Assembly: GCF_026151205.1 (NCBI RefSeq)
Contig: NC_087075.1
Location: 1,853,911 to 1,917,910, forward strand
From: Bolinopsis microptera
Lineage: Eukaryota > Ctenophora > Tentaculata > Lobata > Bolinopsidae
Length of the DNA: 64,000 nt
Reading direction: 5' to 3'
Position numbers and translations under genes: made by a program. Position 1 is the first letter of the stretch; each line of letters opens with the position of its first letter. Of this stretch, positions 59,657-64,000 are shown one piece after another. The notes under the pieces are model-generated. The model searched no databases. It was not told the origin of the DNA and was given only the letters and a program-made list of their open reading frames with translations.

Positions 59657-60701
59657 CAGGGTTGTGAAATACGTGTTTTACGTTTTTTTGAATTGGAGCG
59701 TTTTTACGTTTTTTTAACAGGTTTTTGCGTATTCATTTAAAAAACGTTGTGATTTATACGGAAATTTACAATGTTTTGACGGTCACCGACTACCAGTAAA
59801 CAAACCAGCGAAGTACGAACACTGAGGCCTGGGCCACAATCACATAAGCAGATTGCAGTCTTCAGGAACACTGTACATTCCTATTAAAACTGCAAAGTAT
59901 CGAAACGATCCATCACATATCCTCATTACTCACTTTATTATTGTAGTTAAGCGAACATTCCAGACTCTGCTATATTATACCGTCAGATTATATGTGTAGC
60001 AGCTAAGCAAACGTGCGAGACTGAGACGCGCACTTATACATCCAGCAATAACTCATAAATTAAATCCCAGCCGTACATTCACTTCTTGTATAAGTCGCAA
60101 TGACTACTATGTCGGCTCTCTCACTCTCTGCTCCGTACTTTCACCTTCGATACTGTAATCCTGCCGCTCTCTGTGTTTATTTGGTGCCGTGATATGATTG
60201 TGATACGCATTCAATCTTTTCAATTTTGAAGCAGTCCCAGCTTGAAATTTGATATGCTACAGCGCTACACAGAACAATATAGAAATTTCTATAACTTAAA
60301 TGATAAATTAGTGCATATTAAGATGTTTCATATTTGATATTTCCAGAAAGTATAACCAAAACTCTATTTAACATCTGATGTTGCTCTCTTAGAAGTTAGT
60401 ACTTTAGTAGGTGGCATGGTCATAATCTCATTTCTTGCTTACTGATAGAAAGATGAAACTGCAGCTGATTCCCACCCCTCTTAGTAATTCGCGTTACATG
60501 TACAGCAAATTAGAAAGCAAGAGTATTCAACATTCAACACAACTGGCAAGTTTGATTGGTCATACCGCTACATTTTGAATTTCCACGTGAGTCGGCTTGA
60601 TTAGATTATGCGAACGTTTTTTTCTCGTTTTTTGAAAAAAATAGAAAAAAGGACGTTTTTAACGATTTTTGAGTTTACCATTTACGTTTTTCACAACCCT
60701 G
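59657..60701. mobile_element. 1045-bp hAT-like non-autonomous element
   Basis: The left end is CAGGGTTGTGAAATACGT; the right end, read on the other strand, is CAGGGTTGTGAAAAACGT (17 of 18 match). The 8-bp target duplication TTTAATTC lies at 59649-59656 and 60702-60709. Subterminal ACGTTTTT blocks are present at both ends. No transposase frame is found inside. Confidence 0.9.
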
Positions 60702-60730
60702 TTTAATTCGCCTTTTTGACACCTGGAGGG

Positions 60731-60815
60731 TTCCGTACCATTTTACTGACACCACAGCATCAACTTTAACGCGACTTTCCGCAAAAACCGTAAAAGATAT
60801 ACAATTGAAACGTTT
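60731..60815 (+). repeat. Short dispersed repeat (pair with 4590-4670)
   Basis: Same block as at 4.6 kb, from CCATTTTACTGACACCAC to CGTAAAAGATATACAA, with about one mismatch. Confidence 0.65.
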
Positions 60816-61667
60816 TTGACTGGGTCAAATGCTTTAATGGCCTCCAAATCAGCATGAAAAAATAAAAATTGGCCAAGAAATAGGAGTTTTAGACCCCAAA
60901 ATTTGGACCCCAAGTGGCGTCAAAAACGCGAATTAAATTTTTTTAGTCTCTTGAGTCTTGACACCATTTTAGGGATTATACGGGTTCCTGCTAGTATTAA
61001 TAAGGGACAAGCACGAGTTACCTCAAATAAGTGCGAATAATTGATAATGCAAATTCATCGTGTAGCACGATTATTTCGAACTGTATCAGTATGTACGTGG
61101 GCCTCCTGTGCATTGTAAATGCAAAAGTGTAAAATGGACGAAAAAAATGTTATTTCTTGCTTACGTAAAATGCACATAACTCCTGAAATATCAAATATTT
61201 TGAAATAAATTTTACAGGATCGTAATAAGCTTAGTCAAACGCAACTTTTGGTATCAAAATCATAATTTTAATATTAACAAAATACCAATCATACAAGCCT
61301 GGTTCGAGAACATGCAACTTGTACCTGACATGACAGAAAAGCTCGTCATCATCAAAAGCTCCAAATCCATCAACAGCAGGACCGAAAAAATCTCAAAATA
61401 CAGGCACTCAAGGAAATTCCTAATAATGCACTACAAAATTTTGAAAAATGCCCAGCAAAATCAAATTTCAGAATTTGACCGCCAAATTCCACTCCAAAAC
61501 TTAAGGTCGACATGCAATTCTACGATGATTCTGAAACCAAAGCTTCATGAACGAGGTAAACGAGCAAAAAAGGATAGGGATCTGAGATAGGCTATAACAT
61601 TTTTAGGATTTCGATTTGTGATTATAAAGGCTTTAGATTTTCTATAATTTAAATTAACGTTGTCCAT
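60816..61667. other. AT-rich non-coding DNA
   Basis: No gene or repeat family recognised. A frame at 61312-61590 is open but has no similarity that I recognise. Confidence 0.4.
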
Positions 61668-61764
61668 TGTAATTGTTAATCTAATGGACTACTTCGAAGA
61701 AATTTAGACGAGCAAGTTGCTCGTCTAAATTTCTTCGAAGTAGTCCATTAGATTAACAATTACA
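61668..61764. repeat. 97-bp perfect palindrome (48-bp arms)
   Basis: Arms 61668-61715 and 61717-61764 are exact inverted copies around a single G at 61716. The inner arm (ACTACTTCGAAGAAATTTAG) matches the end of the MITEs at 43.5 and 43.8 kb. It is probably two head-to-head element ends. Confidence 0.93.
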
Positions 61765-63293
61765 GCAACATCCATCAATAATTAACGTCGGAAGTAAGGT
61801 AAAATAAACGTTGAATTTTATAATAATGGTGGTTATATTTTAGCAAAGGTTAATTGCATCGTTGCTTATATTAATTATTATTAGCAACATCAAGAAATTG
61901 CACGTGCGCGAGCAAGAACAAACTAAATTAGCAAGTACGCACGTTGCCATGCTTTGTGCAATACGTCATAGACATAACTTCATAACTAGCTCACATTTAC
62001 GCTCACGCTATGACTATATTCATAACTTTGGTTGTGATTGATATTTTTCGATGCGGTGGAAAGTATCGTTTAGGGAATCTGAATACTTTCAACTTTGTCG
62101 TCATTGTGAAATAAAATTCATTATTTCTGCAATATAACTATAACAGAGCTATATGATGAATAAAAATTAAAACATAACTGATTTTTAAAATTTCCTCGTA
62201 CAAAGGATAATGATTAATCACTCTACAATCGACTGTCACGTGACTTATTCAACCCGTCCTCTAGCTGGCGTCCGAAAATACATCGATAGAAGTTGGTTTC
62301 AACTGTGATCGTGGGCCATTTTAGAACAATTTAGAATTAGAAGATCGAGTGTAAAGTGATTTAGCACGCTCGTCGAACAAAGCTTTCGACTAGCGGGTTT
62401 CTAGTCTATACTATATTTTAAACTTAAACGAAATCCCCCCGGCAACGGGGACATTGAAGAATAAACACTGAAAATCAACCTAAAAATGACTTCATACATA
62501 TGTTGCGTATCACAAACATCAGCGATATAATTACTATTTTCCGCTTTCGCGCGCGAAAAGTGGCACTGGCATGCAACGTATGTCAAAAAATTACCCTCCG
62601 GTGTCGCTGTCACCAATTTCAGCTCGCAAATGCAATGGAGTTGAAACCTGGCCATTTTTAGCAGGGTTGTAAAAAAGGATTAGGATATAGCATTCTTAGA
62701 ATTTTCAATTTTGTATGATTAGAAAACCCATGGTTACAGGGAGGAAGCTCTTCAGTAATCTCATTATGTAAAATCCGGATTGGAATATTATTTATGAGTC
62801 GCATAGTTGAAATGTTTTCTTGGGTAAATTTATATTGATCCCGTTTGAAAAGGCTCTTATCAAGGAAGGAATTATCATAGCTATTTTATAATTCTAGTCA
62901 TAAAAATTAGTTTCCTCACTGCCGTTTCTAGTCACTTATTTGACGTATTGATTTAGCATTGATTCCGTAAAATCAGTACCACTATCGTAATATTCTAAAT
63001 CAGTACCACTATCGTAATATTGTAATATTGTAGACTACGTTACGATTCTATCTACACACAGAGCTGTATAGTTCTTGATAGGTAGGTCTAACAAGTTTTC
63101 TTTTTCTTCTTTACGCTTTCTCATCACACAGTTTATTCCTCATTGATTCACACGCACACACATTAGCATTTCATACATATTCTTAGACTGTACAAGCTAT
63201 TCTATACACCATACTATACACTCTTATCTATTTAATATCTTACTTAATTATTCACAGATATCTGGTATTTACACATCTTACACATCTTGAACA
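61765..63293. other. Non-coding DNA upstream of the last LINE
   Basis: At 62207-62270 a CACGTGAC-family fragment lies on the minus strand (GATTAATCACTCTACAATCG, CACGTGAC). At 62975-63025 a 27-bp unit, AATCAGTACCACTATCGTAA plus TATTCT, is repeated. The final ~230 bp before the ATG are probably the 5' UTR/promoter of the LINE. Confidence 0.45.
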
Positions 63294-64000
63294 ATGGTTG
63301 AACCTAGTTTTAAATCACAATGCTCAAGCCTCGGGTGGTCTTATGCTCCTAGAAATTTTTTCATTTGTCCTGTATGTGACAAACCAGTACATACAAAATG
63401 CCTTAAAGGTTATCTTGGTTGTATTACATGCTGTCTAAACCTAATACCTGGCTATAGAGTAACTTCCTACGAACTCAATGAAAATTACAATACAATAACC
63501 CCCACTTTTAACCCCTATATTCGTTATCACGTACTGAATCAAATAGGCGAACTTACTGATGAAATAGATTCCAGCGAAATCGATCTCAACAATTGTATAT
63601 CGGAGATATTGCTTAGCTGTAAGTACCAACACCCTGATAATATCAAGACCCCTAGCAATAGCGAAATTAAGATACGTTCGTTAAACGTTAGATCACTCGT
63701 GAAGAATATCTCAAATTTAAGAAAAGAAATATAAACATTCTCCAAATTTGACTTCATCTGCCTCAATGAAACCAACTGTAAAATTTCTAATCTTCCTAAT
63801 GGTCTGAACGACATTGAAATCGAACAGTTTTACGAGCCCTTTATCAAAGAACCTGCACGTAAATCTGGAAAAGGAGGCGGTCTTGCGCTCTATATTAACA
63901 AACGCGTTTGTGATTATGATAAAATACAGGAACTCGAACTCAATCTGAGTCCAGAAAAAGTTAATTGCGGAGAATTTCAATTGCTTAAAATCAACAATTT
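63294..64000 (+). mobile_element. 5' end of a LINE, zinc finger plus endonuclease (runs off window)
   Basis: The ATG at 63294 opens a frame with a PHD-like Cys/His cluster at residues 25-48 (CPVCDKPVHTKCLKGYLGCI, then CC). It continues through a linker to the start of an AP endonuclease: IKIRSLNVRSL, then FDFICLNETN and GGGLALYINKRV. A TAA at 63732 interrupts the frame between LRKEI and TFSKFDF without shifting it, so this copy is inactive unless the stop is read through. CR1/L2-type is likely. The rest lies beyond the window. Confidence 0.75.

Overview
This is nuclear DNA from a repeat-rich invertebrate animal. The genes are split by GT-AG introns, long minisatellites fill introns, TTAGGG-type motifs are dispersed, and several classes of non-LTR retrotransposon and DNA-transposon relics are present. 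A cnidarian or other early-branching animal is my preferred guess, from the gene content and the style of the retroelements. The sequence alone does not settle it. Gene models below were built by eye from splice sites, intron phase and protein similarity.

Layout. 1-5588: mobile-element debris (paired 365-bp MITEs, a LINE C-terminal relic, tRNA-like SINE relics, TTAGGG/CACGTGAC dispersed repeats). 5589-7358 (-): a type II membrane glycosyltransferase with an N-terminal ricin-like region, B4GALNT-like. 8109-11056 (-): a six-exon C2-domain protein with an N-myristoylation start. 13407-28651 (+): a complete 19-exon glutamate carboxypeptidase II-like M28B metallopeptidase (719 aa), whose introns hold a 6.75-kb satellite and at least five other tandem arrays. 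29528-30829 (+): a four-exon 113-aa protein of unknown function. 31575-32378 (-): the last two exons of an ABCC4-like ABC transporter, followed by a 5.6-kb array of a 57-bp unit. 40335-46130: decayed LINEs and MITEs. 49635-54505 (-): a gene made of six copies of an unrecognised ~150-aa domain joined by acidic linker exons, all symmetric phase 1-1, with recent 928-bp tandem duplications. 54506-64000: hAT-like elements (one nested in a reverse-transcriptase relic), a large GC-rich inverted-repeat pair, a near-perfect 97-bp palindrome and the 5' end of another LINE.

The main unusual theme is that four separate minisatellites lie exactly on exon-intron junctions and have copied the splice site with them. 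These are 4 donors at exon 10, 15 acceptors at exon 18 and 2 acceptors at exon 19 of the peptidase, and 4 donors in the C2 gene. Some of these would keep the reading frame if used, so they could create alternative proteins, including insertions between the two catalytic-site glutamates. The genes do not form an obvious pathway; they look like ordinary neighbours in an animal genome.
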